NCBI GenBank assembly: GCA_021399445.1 | Contig: JAJTUQ010000002.1 | Span: 1,860,001 to 1,924,000 of the forward strand | DNA length: 64,000 nucleotides | Source: Xylogone sp. PMI_703 | Lineage: Eukaryota > Ascomycota > Leotiomycetes | Reading direction: 5' to 3' | In this document: positions 45,571 through 57,797 of the stretch, in pieces | How the letters are laid out: the number at the start of each line of letters is the position of its first letter | Position numbering within the stretch: the stretch's first letter is position 1 | Notes under the pieces: model-generated | Databases searched by the model: none | Told to the model about the DNA's origin: nothing | Seen by the model: the letters and a program-made list of their open reading frames with translations, nothing else | Program-made: the position numbers and the translations under genes

Positions 45571-48500
45571 TTACAATTGCTCGATGCCGGTAATCAGCTG
45601 ATTTAGCTGACTTGCATCATTCTGCAATACATTGATCATCATATTAGATAGATTAGCAAGCTTCTTTTGCTTGACGCTCAGTTCCATCTCTCTCGATTTC
45701 TGTGCTGCTATCTCAAGGACGACCTTCGGAATTTTCGCCAGTCTTGCGACATTTAGTCCATACGAGCGATGTGCAACCCCCTCGCCGACTTCGTACAAGA
45801 ATGTGATTTCATCATCAATTCCTCCACCAACCGCATCCTCATCATCTATGGTCTTTCCATTACGCTCTGCAGTGAACTTCATATGAACGTTCTTTAGCTC
45901 ACCTCCCTTCTCAAATCCCTGTGCAGCTGTAGACAGAGTCTGGTAGTGCGTAATGAACATACAAAGACACTTGGTTTCTCGAACAACCCAATCTAGGACA
46001 GCTGCAGCAATAGCCACACCATCATGGGTACTTGTTCCACGACCTAATTCATCAAGTATGACTAGCGACCGAGAAGTTGCGCTCTTCAATATTGAGGATG
46101 TTTCAGACAGTTCGACCATAAATGTACTTTGATTGGTAAATAATGAGTCGAAAGCACCCATGCGTGTATAGATTCCATCTAATAATCCAAGTCTAGCAGA
46201 TTCTGCCGGGACATATGATCCTATTTGTGCGAGTATACAGATCAGGGCTACTTGTCTTACATAGGAAGATTTTCCACCCATGTTTGGTCCTGTAATGAGA
46301 AGAGCGCGAGTATGATTCTCTTCATTAGAGAGTTGCGTGTCATTTGGGATATATGATGACGATAGAAGTTGTTCTACCATGGGATGGCGCCCACCAACCA
46401 CTGAGATCTCAGCAGTATCTGTAAAGGTCGGTTTCGAATAACCGGGGAGAGATGCGACAGTGGCAAGGGAGAGTAAACAGTCTAAAGTCGCAAGGTGGGA
46501 GATACTGTCTCTAAATAAGGCGTAATGGGCACTAATTGCAGAGAGGAGGGAACGGAAAGCAGTGTCACAGGCTGCAGAAAGTGATTCCTTATGCTGATCC
46601 CTTTCACGGAGCATTCGAATCACTGTTGGTGTATGGAAACGGGAAAGTTTCTTTGTACCGCTGATTTTGACCCACGATGCTGGAACCTTTTTCAGGTCTG
46701 CGTTGGAAACTTCAATTAGGTATTCGATACCTGACACTGTGACATACGTTACTGGTGTAGATTTTGATATTGTAGAGGCTGCCTCTTTGCGGTGACTGTC
46801 GAGCTCTTGTTCTACAACAGCGATCCCAAGCTTGTGGTCTGTTATAGCGTCTGTTTCTTCACCTTCACGAAAAAATGCATATTTGTCGTCATTTTTGGCT
46901 GCTACTGCGTTGATCTTATCAAGAAAGGATATCACCGCGTCACCAATTGTTGGAAGCGATGCAATTGCTTCATTCAGCAGAGAGGACTTAAAGCCTGCAT
47001 CTGCAGGTGATTTGACGTGTGCATATTCGTTGGCTATTCGTTGCATTGTTTGGAGTGTTACCAACAACTCCGGTCGAGAGCATTTACCATAGTAAATGCG
47101 AAGGAGATTTCTCTCGAGATCGGACTTTATACTCCGAAGTAAAGAGCGCAACTGGTCAACCCGCATAGACTGTTCTCCATCCTTGAGCTCTTCTACAGCA
47201 GAGACTCTCTCTTCAAGACGGCTTCTATCAAGCAGAGGCCTACCAATCCACTTACGAAGCAATCGCTGGCCAAATCGAGTTTGAGTTTTGTCTATGGTCC
47301 AGAACAGACTGCCTTGTTCATTATGATCCGTCTGGTTCCTGTAGATCTCCAAATTTGTGACCGTATTTCCATTCAATAACATATGTGATCGAGCACTGAA
47401 TGATTGGAAATATTTCGTTAGGTCAAACACGTGTTCTAATCCATACTCAGTCAGGTGAGTAATCATGGCAGACAAACATATCATAACAAGTTCAGGAAGC
47501 TTCAAGATCCTATCGAAAAGACTGCTCTTTTGCTCGCTTTCATTCTCTCGGGTGTTCATTTTATCCGCATAGAACTGTGTAACATGCGAATATGCCGTTG
47601 CAGCCATTGTTTTCGGTTTTTCAACTCTCTCCACTCGAATTCGATCGGCGAAAACATTCGTACTGCCCCCGGAGAGATGTTGAACAAGCTTCTCAGTTGC
47701 CTTCGTGAGCTCACCAATGATGAGAAATTCACAAGGGGCAATATGTAGCAACCTAGTTTCGATTTCACTCCGCATAAAGCCGTCTTCAAATGAGTCATAT
47801 ATGATATCCCCAGTTGCTGGTTGTACCGCTAATATGCCAACATCAACCTTCTCGTCTGTACCCCACCCCTTTGCCTTCGTCTCGGTAATGCAGAGTAAAT
47901 AACCTGTTGCGGATGCACCATCTGGAGCTGCATTTGCAGGTTGATCAAGTCCATCAATATCATCGATGTATGTTCCTTTAGTGTAAACATTGGTAAGTTT
48001 TCGTATGAATGGTGTGTTTCGGTTATCCCCTGCCTTCTTCAATGCTGCTGTCTCAATTTGTCTTACTATGCCAATTTTATGCCCAGCAGCAACAAGCCTT
48101 TTGGCATGTACATGGAGTCGATGTACAGGGATACTTGCGGTGGCAAAACGGTCCAGATGTGCTTCTGAGGGGTCTATCAAAGGTTAACCTCTAGTAACAA
48201 CACAGTATTATATAACTCACGTTCATCAAATCTCATTTTCCCAGGTATACACACAAGGCCCAGCTCTTTTGCTGCAGTTCGAGCATCGGTTCCGTAAAAC
48301 ATGAATTTGTAGCCCACTTCTATAATAAGTAGCGTATCCATATGTTTCCTCTTGATGTCCAGCATCTGAGTTTCAAAGGGAGTTAGCTTCCCGGTTTTTG
48401 TCCCTTTCTTCTTAGTTCTAGCTGGAGTGGGAGTGTCCTCTTCCTCTGCATCCTCCGCATCCTCATCGTCCGGTGCTTCAGTCTCGTCGTTAGATTGGAA

Positions 48501-49049
48501 GGCTTTCCTCTTAATCTGAGACATACTATCAGGGTTGCCGAGTTTATTTACAAATTTCTGGTGTAGCCTTTCTTTCCTGGCCTTCGCAGCCTCTTCATCG
48601 ACGGCTTCTTCTGATAAGACCGACTGACTTGATCCATTGTAGAGATAACGTTCAGTTCGAGGGTTGATTTTCGAAGACTTGGTCGTTCCGGCCGAAACTT
48701 GTCCACCAACCCTCCCAGGACTAGAGAGGCCGTCCTCTTGCTCTACGCTCTTCGCGCGTTTCTCAGATCTACCATCCTGGACACCATTGCCACCTTGCCA
48801 GTCCTCCGTCAATGCTCTTTTAGAGCCTCGAGAGCTCAACTTCAATCCAGTTTTAGTCTTGCCGTCATTTTTCTCTGCCACATCACTGTCTGCCCCATAA
48901 AGATCCTCTTCTTCGGTTGTCGTAGGGGTTGGAGGTCGTATCAAGACTTGTGCTTCTTGTGGCTGAGGTGCACCATTGATGGTTTTTCTGACGAAAAAAC
49001 TCGATATTGATTGCTGTACCTTAGGCTGCGGTTTTGAATCTTTCGCCAT
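45571..49049 (-). CDS. MSH3: DNA mismatch repair protein Msh3
   Basis: Exons 49049-48221 and 48173-45571, with a 47-nt intron, give 1143 residues. A PCNA-interacting motif lies at the N-terminus ([11 protein letters not shown]). A disordered basic/acidic stretch follows, then the mismatch-binding domain: [31 protein letters not shown], and over the junction [20 protein letters not shown] and [13 protein letters not shown]. This text is diagnostic of Msh3. The lever/clamp core is followed by the ATPase: [18 protein letters not shown] near 900 (Walker A) and [16 protein letters not shown] near 975 (Walker B). With Msh2 it forms MutS-beta, which recognises insertion/deletion loops in the nucleus. 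An MCB site upstream fits S-phase expression. Confidence 0.96.
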
Positions 49050-49129
49050 TTCTTCCGGGGCTAGACGGGATTCCTACGTACTACTTGATGGATTTGCTCC
49101 CCGTAGTAGTCGTGGAAGACGCGCCTCGC

Positions 49130-49135
49130 ACGCGT
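49130..49135. promoter_or_regulatory. MluI cell-cycle box ACGCGT upstream of MSH3
   Basis: ACGCGT lies 81 bp upstream of the MSH3 ATG, with a GACGCG half-match at 49119-49124. MBF-type complexes bind ACGCGT to drive G1/S expression of replication and repair genes in yeasts. Conservation of this role here is inferred. Confidence 0.5.
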
Positions 49136-49202
49136 AAAGTGGTGCTGACTAATATGCGTACTGCTCCACTAAATTAAGGTTCAGCCAATTAAAGCTATGG
49201 AG

Positions 49203-49262
49203 TAAGCTAGTAACATTTGTGGGCCGCCACGGTAAGCTAGTTGCATTTGTGGATTGCCAAGC
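49203..49262. repeat. Two-copy 30-bp tandem repeat
   Basis: Units 49203-49232 and 49233-49262 both begin TAAGCTAGT and share CATTTGTGG and a GCCA motif; about three quarters of positions match. It lies in the MSH3/SDR intergenic region. Confidence 0.5.
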
Positions 49263-49896
49263 ATAGTAGTATTTCAACAGTTTTGGGCATAACCTTGCCA
49301 AAATGGGCCTCTTTTCAGATCGGATATATTGTTGACATATTTTGATGTACTTGTGCCTAGAATTTCAGAGACTTGCGAAAACATCTGGTTCACCCTTCAG
49401 TGTCTGTCATTGAACATATTGTGAACAAAATCATGCCCTGACGAGATTGAGCCAATACACATTTAACTTTTAGTATGACCATTAATGTTTAAAGAGTAGC
49501 GACTCAAAATACTTCAATAATATATATATGAGATAAATTTTATGCAAATATAGTAACCAGGACTAGCGTCGCGTCCCATCGGCGGACTGCAGGGGTAAGG
49601 TGCCATGCTCAAAACAGCTTGGTAGCAACAGCACCTTAACATCATTATTGAGAAACACCGGAGTTTAATGGAATTAACACAATTGTCTTTTCAATTATAT
49701 GAAGAACTTGAAAGCGTCCTCCTATATCCGGTTTCCGACTATAACTCCGCTGACAGACATGACAGTTCAGTACAAGCTCCCCTGTAAATCACCAATATAA
49801 ATACCACCTACTTTTCGTTTCTTGACTCCAAAATCAGTATCTCCTCAATTCCATAGACAATTATCCATTTCTCTGTCTAGATAAAACTCTATTACA

Positions 49897-50918
49897 ATGA
49901 GTCCAGCTCAATCTTTAGTGTGGCTTATAACTGGCTCGTCCTCAGGTCTGGGTACTGCCCTTACTCTTTATGCTGCCAAAGCTGGGCATAAAGTTATCGC
50001 AACATCCCGTAATCCGTCAAAGACCCCAGATCTTGTTAAGCAGGTTAAGGACTCGGGAGGCATCTGGCTGCCGCTAGATGTCACTGCAGAGCCTGAGCAG
50101 ATCAAGGAAGTGGTCGAAGAAGGGCGCAATAAATTCGGAAAGATCGATGTACTTGTCAACATGGCAGGGTATGGCATACTCGGAGCGGTGGAAGATATAA
50201 GGTACGACTTTGAAACAAGCAACCAATAGTATATGCTAATGCTGCATTCGAAATTATAAGTCCGAAAGAAGCTCAGGCCCAAATGGATACCAATTTCTTT
50301 GGTCCATTGAAGGTCATGCAAGCTGTTATTCCTATTATGAGAGAACAGCACAGTGGGTCAATAGTCAACATTTCAAGTGCTGCTGGATTTGATCCAAGGC
50401 TCACTATGGGCATGTACGCCTCCTCAAAGTGGGCGCTGGAAGGTGAGCCAAACGCAAAATCTTGATTCTATAATGAAATATTCATCTATTCCATAGGGCT
50501 TAGTCAAGGCATTGCGAAGGAAATTGCTCCTTTTGGAATCCGTACATACATCATCCAGCCTGGTGCATTCACAACGAACATGCAGAACGCGCTCTTATTT
50601 GCCGAGAAAACCAATCCCCATTATAAGGATACGGACGTGGGAAAGATTCTGGACTTTTTCAGCAGCACTGACCCCAACATCGTCCATAAATCACCGAACA
50701 ACGCGGATAAAGGAGCTAAGGCAATCTTCGAAATTGTAACTGGCACAGGGCTTGCAGAGGGAAAGGAAAAACAAATCAAAACGGCTTATGTTCGGGCCCA
50801 GATTAGTTCTGACTGTGCAGCTAGATCACTAGATCAGATAGAAAGTCTGCAGCAGAGCTATAATGTATTTAAGGAGGTCTGGGAGAGTACCAAGCATGAT
50901 GATGGCCAGTTACATTAA
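49897..50918 (+). CDS. Short-chain dehydrogenase/reductase
   Basis: Exons 49897-50201, 50261-50442 and 50497-50918 give 302 residues. The cofactor motif is LITGSSSGLGTALT, with Arg in ATSRNPS favouring NADPH. LDVTAEPEQI follows the expected adenine-binding Asp. The usual NNAG is NMAG here (VLVNMAGYG). The active site has NISSAAG (Ser) and YASSK (Tyr, Lys). The C-terminal IQPGAFTTNM is the usual substrate-loop start. Classical SDRs of this type act on small carbonyl compounds or steroids; the substrate is unknown. The gene lies at the start of the AT-rich accessory block. Confidence 0.92.
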
Positions 50919-52152
50919 TGCTGGTATCATAGCTAGTTGATTCCAGCTTTGATCACTGTTTATGAGTCGTAGAGCTTAGCAAATTTATTCCTTAACTATT
51001 CTTCTATTTTTATTTTCTACAAAGTGGTGAATTATTAGTCAACTATGAGCTGATGTCAGAAGAGTTTGTAGTGGGGAGAGAAGGCTAGGTATGACCGTAG
51101 AGCGCTATTCACTGTAGGTATGTCATCAAATACAATACAAATTGAGCTGGACCTCTCAATATACAGAGGCAATCCCTTTTATATAGCTGTAGGCCCTTTA
51201 TAACTCGAGATGATGGCGAGGTTCATATCTTCTTGCGAGAAAAACTTCTTTACTGGCTTGAGGTGCTTAGTTTAATTGGGGAAATACCATCGTCAATTCT
51301 CATCATTGATCGTCTTAAATCTCTAATCGATGTAAGTATTGAGGTATCATCTGTTGTGTTATCCGCACTAACGAGAACGAAGTCGTCACCCTTCAGACGG
51401 ACCGCAACTATACGCTATGATTTAAGACAGCTGGTATTTCGCTCTTAGCAATCCAGCGATTATTGAACAAGCTCCATTACAGCCATATTCTTCCGTTCTC
51501 GTCTTTAGACCGATGAAAAGCATCGTGCGAAACCAATTCTGGAGCCATGTGGGTGCATGGATTACATGGGCCCCAAGAATGAGCAATTAGAAGAGGCTAG
51601 AAATTTCCCCCAAATACCTATTACATATCATTCAGTTTAGATAACCCCAAAGTTCTATCTACCAAAACCGCATGAAGCAATCATATTTCGGGATTAGTTA
51701 TTTTAAAATTTGGAATAGTCAGTATTTATTAATATCAACTACACCTTCCATCGAAAGTTCGAAGATTGTTAAGTAAACGCGATGATTAATCCAATCAGTG
51801 AAAATAAAACACGCACTATTTGCGCAGTTTATTATGCTGGTTCAAGAAGCGCCGAAGAGTTCGAATAATGAAACAGCTGCGTAGAAATACGTTACGGTAA
51901 TGATCTTGTGCCTTTAATTAATTGGTGGAATCATTGCTAACAGATCATTTGTTCATGCCCAATGTAAGAAGCTCCAACTTACAGACACAGCCTCATCATG
52001 GTAGGGGTACTCGCATCTAATGTTCCAGTCAGCTAAGCCTCGTCTCCAAAATTTCCTTTCATAAATTCAATATACATTTTCCCCACACAGCTATATTTTT
52101 TACTATAATTCAAACCACTACTTAATACAGGAATATAGTACTCATTGTCCAT
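50919..52152. other. AT-rich intergenic region
   Basis: 1.2 kb without a supported gene. One 71-codon ORF (51233-51448) has no recognisable motif. TATA-like sequence lies near 52090, close to the next gene. Confidence 0.5.
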
Positions 52153-53256
52153 ATGACGCACGATATAGAAATGCAAGCGGTAGGGGAGAACAACCGAGAA
52201 ATAGACGGTTCATCTCCGACAGACATCAGCCCACTCTCCGATCGTGCTGGGCAGTGTATCTTCCTTTGTCTCAAGAAAAAGGGAAAGGGACAATATGCTA
52301 TTCTAGTGCCATGTATTCGACCCACAAAACCACGCAAGGTCATTTTGATTCATTGGAAAGCTAGGAAGAGAATAAACGTATATGGAGACATAAGCCCCAA
52401 AGAGAAGGCTTGTGAAGGTGATAGTCTGATATATCATAGACTAGTGGAAACTTGTTTTGAATTCTTTGGAAATTGGAGGAGGTGGTTACCGTTCTACGGA
52501 ATTGTTTGTGTGGAAGAAGTCCAGGTAGTATGACAATACATTACTACCGCCTCATTATTTACTAATCTCAAGTGGTTACAGTTTCAGTTTACTGGGGAGG
52601 TTGAACGGGATGGCTTGTTTCCAATCTTCGATGTGAAGCCTGTCAAAGTTGACAAACTCCGGGAAGAGATAAACCGTACCATTGCGTTAGAACCAGATGA
52701 TGTTGATATTTTTGTGGATGATGTATGCTCTTCTGGTTCACATAGCGATGTATGTCAAGGGATGATGATACTATCAAAGCCATGTATCCTGGAGCAAATT
52801 GAAGCAGCACGACAGCAAGAAAGAAAACTCAACATGCTTGAATCGCTCGATCTGCTAACAAATTGTGCGCGGGACCCATGGACTGCCAATGGACTGAGGA
52901 CTTTAAATGGAATGGCCCAAAAAAGTTGCATTTTGGATGTAGAGTAGGTAATCTTACAAGTCTCTTTCCCGTGCAATAATGCTAAAATGACACCTAGGGA
53001 AACCAACATACCAAAGAAATGTGAGGAATACAATGGAGTTGGCGTAGTACGGGGACTACAATTTAAATTGGGATGGCAACTTGATCGTATAGCTTACGTG
53101 CTACCATACATACTCTGTACCTGGCTCAGTGTTGCTTTGATTTGGTTGTGTGTGGTTGTCTGGGCAGGACCAACAGGAGATTGGAGTACTGCATTAGCGT
53201 TTGGTCAAGTTATCGCTGTTTCGATCTCCATTTTACATCATATTGCTCATGACTAG
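52153..53256 (+). CDS. Fungal orphan protein with two C-terminal transmembrane helices
   Basis: Exons 52153-52524, 52582-52943 and 52998-53256 give 330 residues with in-frame GT..AG joints (the second donor GTAGGT is weaker). The N-terminal 250 residues are soluble: CIFLCLKKKGKGQYAIL, a WKARKRINVYGD segment, and FQFTGEVERDGLFPIF. The C-terminus has GLQFKLGWQLDRI followed by two helices (LPYILCTWLSVALIWLCVVVW and ALAFGQVIAVSISILHHIA). This layout, a soluble part followed by GW..L and two helices, recurs in large families of uncharacterised filamentous-fungal proteins. The function is unknown. Confidence 0.7.
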
Positions 53257-54277
53257 ATACATTATTAGAAGACAAATATATGGCATCTGACCCAACGAAC
53301 AAATTTGTTGTAAACTATCTAGCCCCCTTATAGCGGAGCGGAAGCCCCTTTAATATTGTGTATATACAGATGCTTCTAGCACCGGGAAAGAGAGCAAAGT
53401 TGTCCACTCCAAGAAGATCGTATCATTTAACCACTACAGAAAAAGCTTTTACTCAGTATTATGAACAGGGGATAATAGTAAACATTTAGATCTTAGATAA
53501 ATAGGGCTAATAGCTCATCCAAATGAGTGGTGTGTGCTCTCGACGTGTGGTGCAACAATCTGATCTCCAATTTTTGTAGTTCTTAAATTTCAAATAAGCT
53601 TTATGTTTAGAGTTCTAATCTGTTGGTCTGTACCGGGATTCACCAGGTTACACTCTGTGGATCCTTCAGCCCTAGAAATTGCCATAACTCTTATTAGAAA
53701 GAAGCATCATATATAGCCGAAACGACTGCTTTCCCACTATAACAGTAGATAAGGAAGCTAAATTATTTCTAGCCGGGCAAGGAATCTGCCCGATCACCCT
53801 GAGTTATTTCCTATCTGGGGATCCCCTACGGGATTCCATTTCTAATGCTGGCAAGTCTAATGGTACCTTCTTAAAAAGTACTAGAGCACGTATCGCTATA
53901 TTTATAACTGCGGAATACTTGTTGTGGGAAATTTCACTTTGCAGTATATAATTGGATCGGCGGAATGGCGAGCATTCCGGGAGGGCTTCCGATGGTATTG
54001 ATGTAACTGTACCATCTTCCGCTACTAGTTTCTGTTGGATACGTATAAATAGTTGATAGATCATCCCCATTAATGAGTTTCTTTTGTTTTTAAGATGAAT
54101 TATATAGCTTCTTCTTTTTACCTTTGCTGACGAAATAGCAGCTATCTAAGGTTGCTCAATATCGTGATTGCCATTCTATACAAGACTATCCCTTTTATAA
54201 TCTTGTACTCTTTGACAAGAACTATACCTCGCAACTGTTAACCATACTCTTAATCTAGCACTCACAACTGCTTCAGT
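53257..54277. other. AT-rich intergenic region
   Basis: 1.0 kb between the orphan membrane-protein gene and the hydrolase gene. It contains one doubtful minus-strand ORF (53804-54070) and is otherwise without signal. Confidence 0.45.
53804..54070 (-). CDS. Possible small ORF, 88 residues, unknown
   Basis: A complete ORF with an ATG and a fairly balanced amino-acid composition (IQQKLVAEDGTVTSIPSE, then a helical AVINIAIRALVLFKK segment). It has no signal peptide and no recognised domain. It could be a small gene, an exon, or chance. The antiparallel hydrolase promoter overlaps this region. Confidence 0.2.
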   Translation of the reverse strand: MGMIYQLFIRIQQKLVAEDGTVTSIPSEALPECSPFRRSNYILQSEISHNKYSAVINIAIRALVLFKKVPLDLPALEMESRRGSPDRK

Positions 54278-55081
54278 ATGGCTAAACCTGAATTTGTTCT
54301 TGTTCCCGGAGCGTGGCACTCGGGAGAAACTTATAAGGACCTAGTCGAGTCCCTTTCGAAGAATGGCTATGTTGCTCATTCAATCACTCTTCCTTCGGTG
54401 GGTACAGTGCCACCACCTAAAGATTTCCTCCCGGATGTCAAGACAATCCGTGACAAAATTCAAAGCATTCTTGACAATGGAAAAGATGTAATCCTCGTTG
54501 TTCACAGCTACGGAGGTGTTCCAGGCTCTGAAGCTATGAAATATTTTACCCACCAAAGAAAGGATAGAGAGGGAAAAGGAAAGGTGAAAAGGCTGGTATA
54601 TATGACAGCAATGGCTCTCCATGAGGGTGACAGTTTAGCTAAACGGAGGAATTATAAAGACGCAGATTGGTGGGACGTTCAAGTAGATAGTCCCGACGTC
54701 CTCATATAGTTTAAACCATGAGCGGCTAACGAATAGTAGGAAGACTGCGTCTACGCGAAAAATACTGATTTCATGTTCTATAATGATATGCCTGCGGATT
54801 TGGCCACTAAACATTCGCAAACGGTTAAGCACCATGCCTACCGCTCTTTCTACTCAGAGCTTACTTACGCTCCTTACAAGGATATTCCAACTATGTATAT
54901 CCAGTGTGAGCAAGACCAAACTATACCGATTGCTCTACAGAAATCATTCATTGAAAGAGCCAAAGCATCGGCGCCTACGGCAATGGATATTGTGGACTGG
55001 CTGGATGCAGGACATAGTCCTTTCTTAAGCATGCCTGATTCTGTAGCAGATTGTTTAGTTAAAGCCGCCGAGAAGTCATAA
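54278..55081 (+). CDS. Alpha/beta hydrolase
   Basis: Exons 54278-54682 and 54740-55081 give 248 residues. The start FVLVPGAWHSGETYKDLV has the oxyanion-hole HG-like segment typical of this group (AWHSG). The nucleophile elbow is VVHSYGGV (Ser about 76), the acid Asp in CEQDQTIP (about 192) and the His in DAGHSPFLS (about 224). The group includes small esterases and methyl-ester or lactone hydrolases. The intron is supported by a GCTAAC branch point and frame continuity (WWDVQ|EDCVYAKNTD). No signal peptide, so it is probably cytosolic. The substrate is unknown. Confidence 0.9.
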
Positions 55082-56559
55082 CTAGTGTATCTTATATGAG
55101 CTAACATCTTTGAATTGAATATAAGTTACCAATGATAATGTTAAAGAGATACTAAGAAGTAGAAGTAAATATTCTGGTCTATATGTATATGCGCACGGTT
55201 AACTACGAACATTATCTAGAAGACCAAAGATGATACAGTGACTCTCAGTGGACAAAATAATTGGCACAGTTATATCTAATAAGTCACTGCGTTTCTGGCT
55301 CGATTAGGTAACACTTGTGCCAACTATTTTTGCCTACCGGGAGGACTAGCCTTGGAGTGTTGTTTCTCTCGGAAGCCATAGAACTGCTCTTCAACCTCGG
55401 CTCGTTCCCATCATACCGAACATTTTATTATGATATGCCACTCCTCCCCCGGCTATGACATAAGGCCGAGGCGCATGTGGGGGGTTTGCAGCATAATTCT
55501 CCACTACTCCCATTCTCGGAACCTTCGAGGTATCTTAATAGGGTAAACTAGATCATCTAGTATTCCGACCATAATACCTTTTAGAGTTCAAAATAATCTA
55601 GACCTAATTAGGCGACTGCCGCACCCTTAGGGTTTGGACTTTAACTGAGAAAATCGTTCGATTCTGATATAAGCCGGGCAGAAAATATTATCCCTAACAT
55701 GACATTGTTCCTCTAACTTGTAGATCTGTTTATTAAAGTATTTCTGCTCATTGATGATCTCATTGTTAAGACTTATACCTCCTGTGATGTGCTTGTGACT
55801 ATCCTGTTCTACGTACAGCTATGGATAATATTACCAGGTTATGAACGCGATCCGACTAGCAATATCTGAAATTAAGCTTATATAATTTTCCAAATAACAT
55901 AATCATGCCTTATATGTCTGCATGTTTATGTCTATTTTGATGTAGTGTAATGCAATACAAACGATATGTTCGGTAGCCGAATTTACCATAATAGCCACTT
56001 GATTTCGTATTAACAGTACCAAAGCCTGCAAGTTATAAACTACATCGTATGTATATAAATATTTCAGTTCGGATACAGCTAACGTGAAGGATTTATGAAC
56101 CTTATGTTTTGTATACGATAGACCAAGGGTGTTATGCCCTCGCTGTTAGCAAACGTTGAGTACTCGTTAAGATCTCTTCGACAATACTGTATCTTTTGCC
56201 TAATCCTTGACTGATCACAGAAAATTTCAGAAGAAAACAAAGATTAAATAGTAGATTAGAATATTCCGCATTATTCAAGCTCCTGATTCAAACAGTAATC
56301 TAAAAAAAAGGTCTCAATATGGGTATCAAATCTAAAGTCTATTTCGTAAATCTTCGTGCAAAATATCATAATAAGTCATGAAAATATTACAACAGCAATA
56401 GAAATGCTGGTAGTCTAATACTGTAATCAACCCCTTCCCCTTTCCCCCTTCGCCCCTCCCCTCTCACCCCAGTCCCGCCCCCCGCCCGCCCACCTGCCCA
56501 CCTAATCTTCACAAACCTCTTTATTCCTCCCTATCCTCTTTCATCCCGAACAAGTGTCC
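55082..56559. other. AT-rich intergenic region with a C-rich tract at its end
   Basis: 1.5 kb without a supported gene. A GC-richer patch at 55310-55520 has no open frame. A C-rich tract at 56431-56502 borders the 3' end of the next gene. Confidence 0.45.
56431..56502. repeat. C-rich tract, G-quadruplex-capable on the minus strand
   Basis: CCCC/CCCCCC runs separated by one to five bases continue for about 70 bases. On the minus strand, which is the sense strand of the gene just upstream of it, these are many GGG-GGGGGG runs. It lies 58 bp beyond the stop codon. Confidence 0.55.
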
Positions 56560-57561
56560 TTATACCACTTCAGAACTCCTAACACTTTTGCAGATCCGCA
56601 TAAGGACTAAGTGTACCACTGATGCTACAGTCAACAGAGACATTCCGACAGGTAGACCCCATTGTCCGACCTGATAACTCTTCTCCGCAAATGGAATGCC
56701 ACCATCGCCCCTGCGACCCTTCTGGAGATAGATCTCATTGAACACAATATTCAAGATCAAGTACGCAGGAACGCAGAACAAAGCAGCTCTTCTGGCGATG
56801 GTGTAACCCCGTCGTAAGTAGAAGAAACGTTCGTCTTTTGAAGACGGGGTACCGCAATCCTCCTCCTTGCATGGTACAGTTACTCGTGGAGAGGAGACGG
56901 TGAACAGGCAACACAAGAGACCCCAAAATAGAGCAATGAACATGAGTGGTGCACCGGAATGCTTGAGATGATTGTATTCACTGCCGAAAATGCGGTCGTA
57001 GTCCCTCACCTCTACCTCCTCAGGGGTACGAAGTCTGAAGTGGAGACTCTGAGACTTCGCCATCGCAAGGCAATCAACTTGTGACAGAGCACTAAGACCT
57101 TCAGAATCAGGCTTACTCTTCACCAATGCGACAAAGACACAGATAATTCCCACCGTAATCCACACACCCCATATCCTAAATATTGGCCGTGATGTTTTAC
57201 TCTGTTTCTCATCTCGGAGGACTCTGTCCCACTGTAGGAAGGCTAGAAGAGCGCAACCGGCGACACTTAGGACTGCCCAGACGCCGAAGATATCGAGGTT
57301 GATAGGGAGTGAATCGACATCACGAGGAGATGCTAAGAGTAGGATTGCGTAGAGCGCGGCCGTGCCAGAGTACGTTAAGGCGTATGCATAGGCCGCTTTC
57401 ACCAAGGGTGGGTTGCAGGGTGTTTCGCAACCTGTGAAGTAGCTCGTGAAGGGATAGATAAGAGGTAGAGCGACGGACAGGTAGTATACGTATCGATGGT
57501 GGATGAGGTAGTTTGGTGATACGGGGTTAACGCAGACTGAGGCTATATCAGCTGTTGACAT
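56560..57561 (-). CDS. Polytopic membrane protein, unknown function
   Basis: A single exon of 333 residues. Seven or so hydrophobic segments are visible, for example YVYYLSVALPLIYPF, AAYAYALTYSGTAALYAILLL, FGVWAVLSVAGCALLAFL, IWGVWITVGIICVFVALV, APLMFIALFWGLLCCLFTV, AALFCVPAYLILNIVF and WGLPVGMSLLTVASVVHLV. A cysteine-containing loop (TGCETPCNPP) lies between helices one and two. No transporter or receptor motif is recognised. The gene ends in the C-rich tract. Confidence 0.75.
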   Translation of the reverse strand: MSTADIASVCVNPVSPNYLIHHRYVYYLSVALPLIYPFTSYFTGCETPCNPPLVKAAYAYALTYSGTAALYAILLLASPRDVDSLPINLDIFGVWAVLSVAGCALLAFLQWDRVLRDEKQSKTSRPIFRIWGVWITVGIICVFVALVKSKPDSEGLSALSQVDCLAMAKSQSLHFRLRTPEEVEVRDYDRIFGSEYNHLKHSGAPLMFIALFWGLLCCLFTVSSPRVTVPCKEEDCGTPSSKDERFFYLRRGYTIARRAALFCVPAYLILNIVFNEIYLQKGRRGDGGIPFAEKSYQVGQWGLPVGMSLLTVASVVHLVLMRICKSVRSSEVV

Positions 57562-57797
57562 TGTCTGCGTGTATATCGATAAGCAGTAAACAATTAAAAG
57601 AAAAGATTGATTAAAAGAGAAAGTATATTATTGTTAAGAAAAGCTGACTTGTAAAGATGAAATTGTTTTATAGACTTTTGTGTAATGATAGTTATGATGA
57701 GTTCATTCAGAGAAATGTGTAACCAAAACTTTATATACATGACATGCGGAACACTCTACCCTGCGGACATCTCTCAGCCTCCACAGAAATCCTTTCT

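Larger units (their letters stand above)
49050..49896. other. Divergent promoter region between MSH3 and the SDR gene
   Basis: 847 bp between two start codons. It holds an MCB box (49130-49135), a two-copy 30-bp tandem repeat (49203-49262) and AT-rich sequence on the SDR side. No ORF. Confidence 0.55.
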
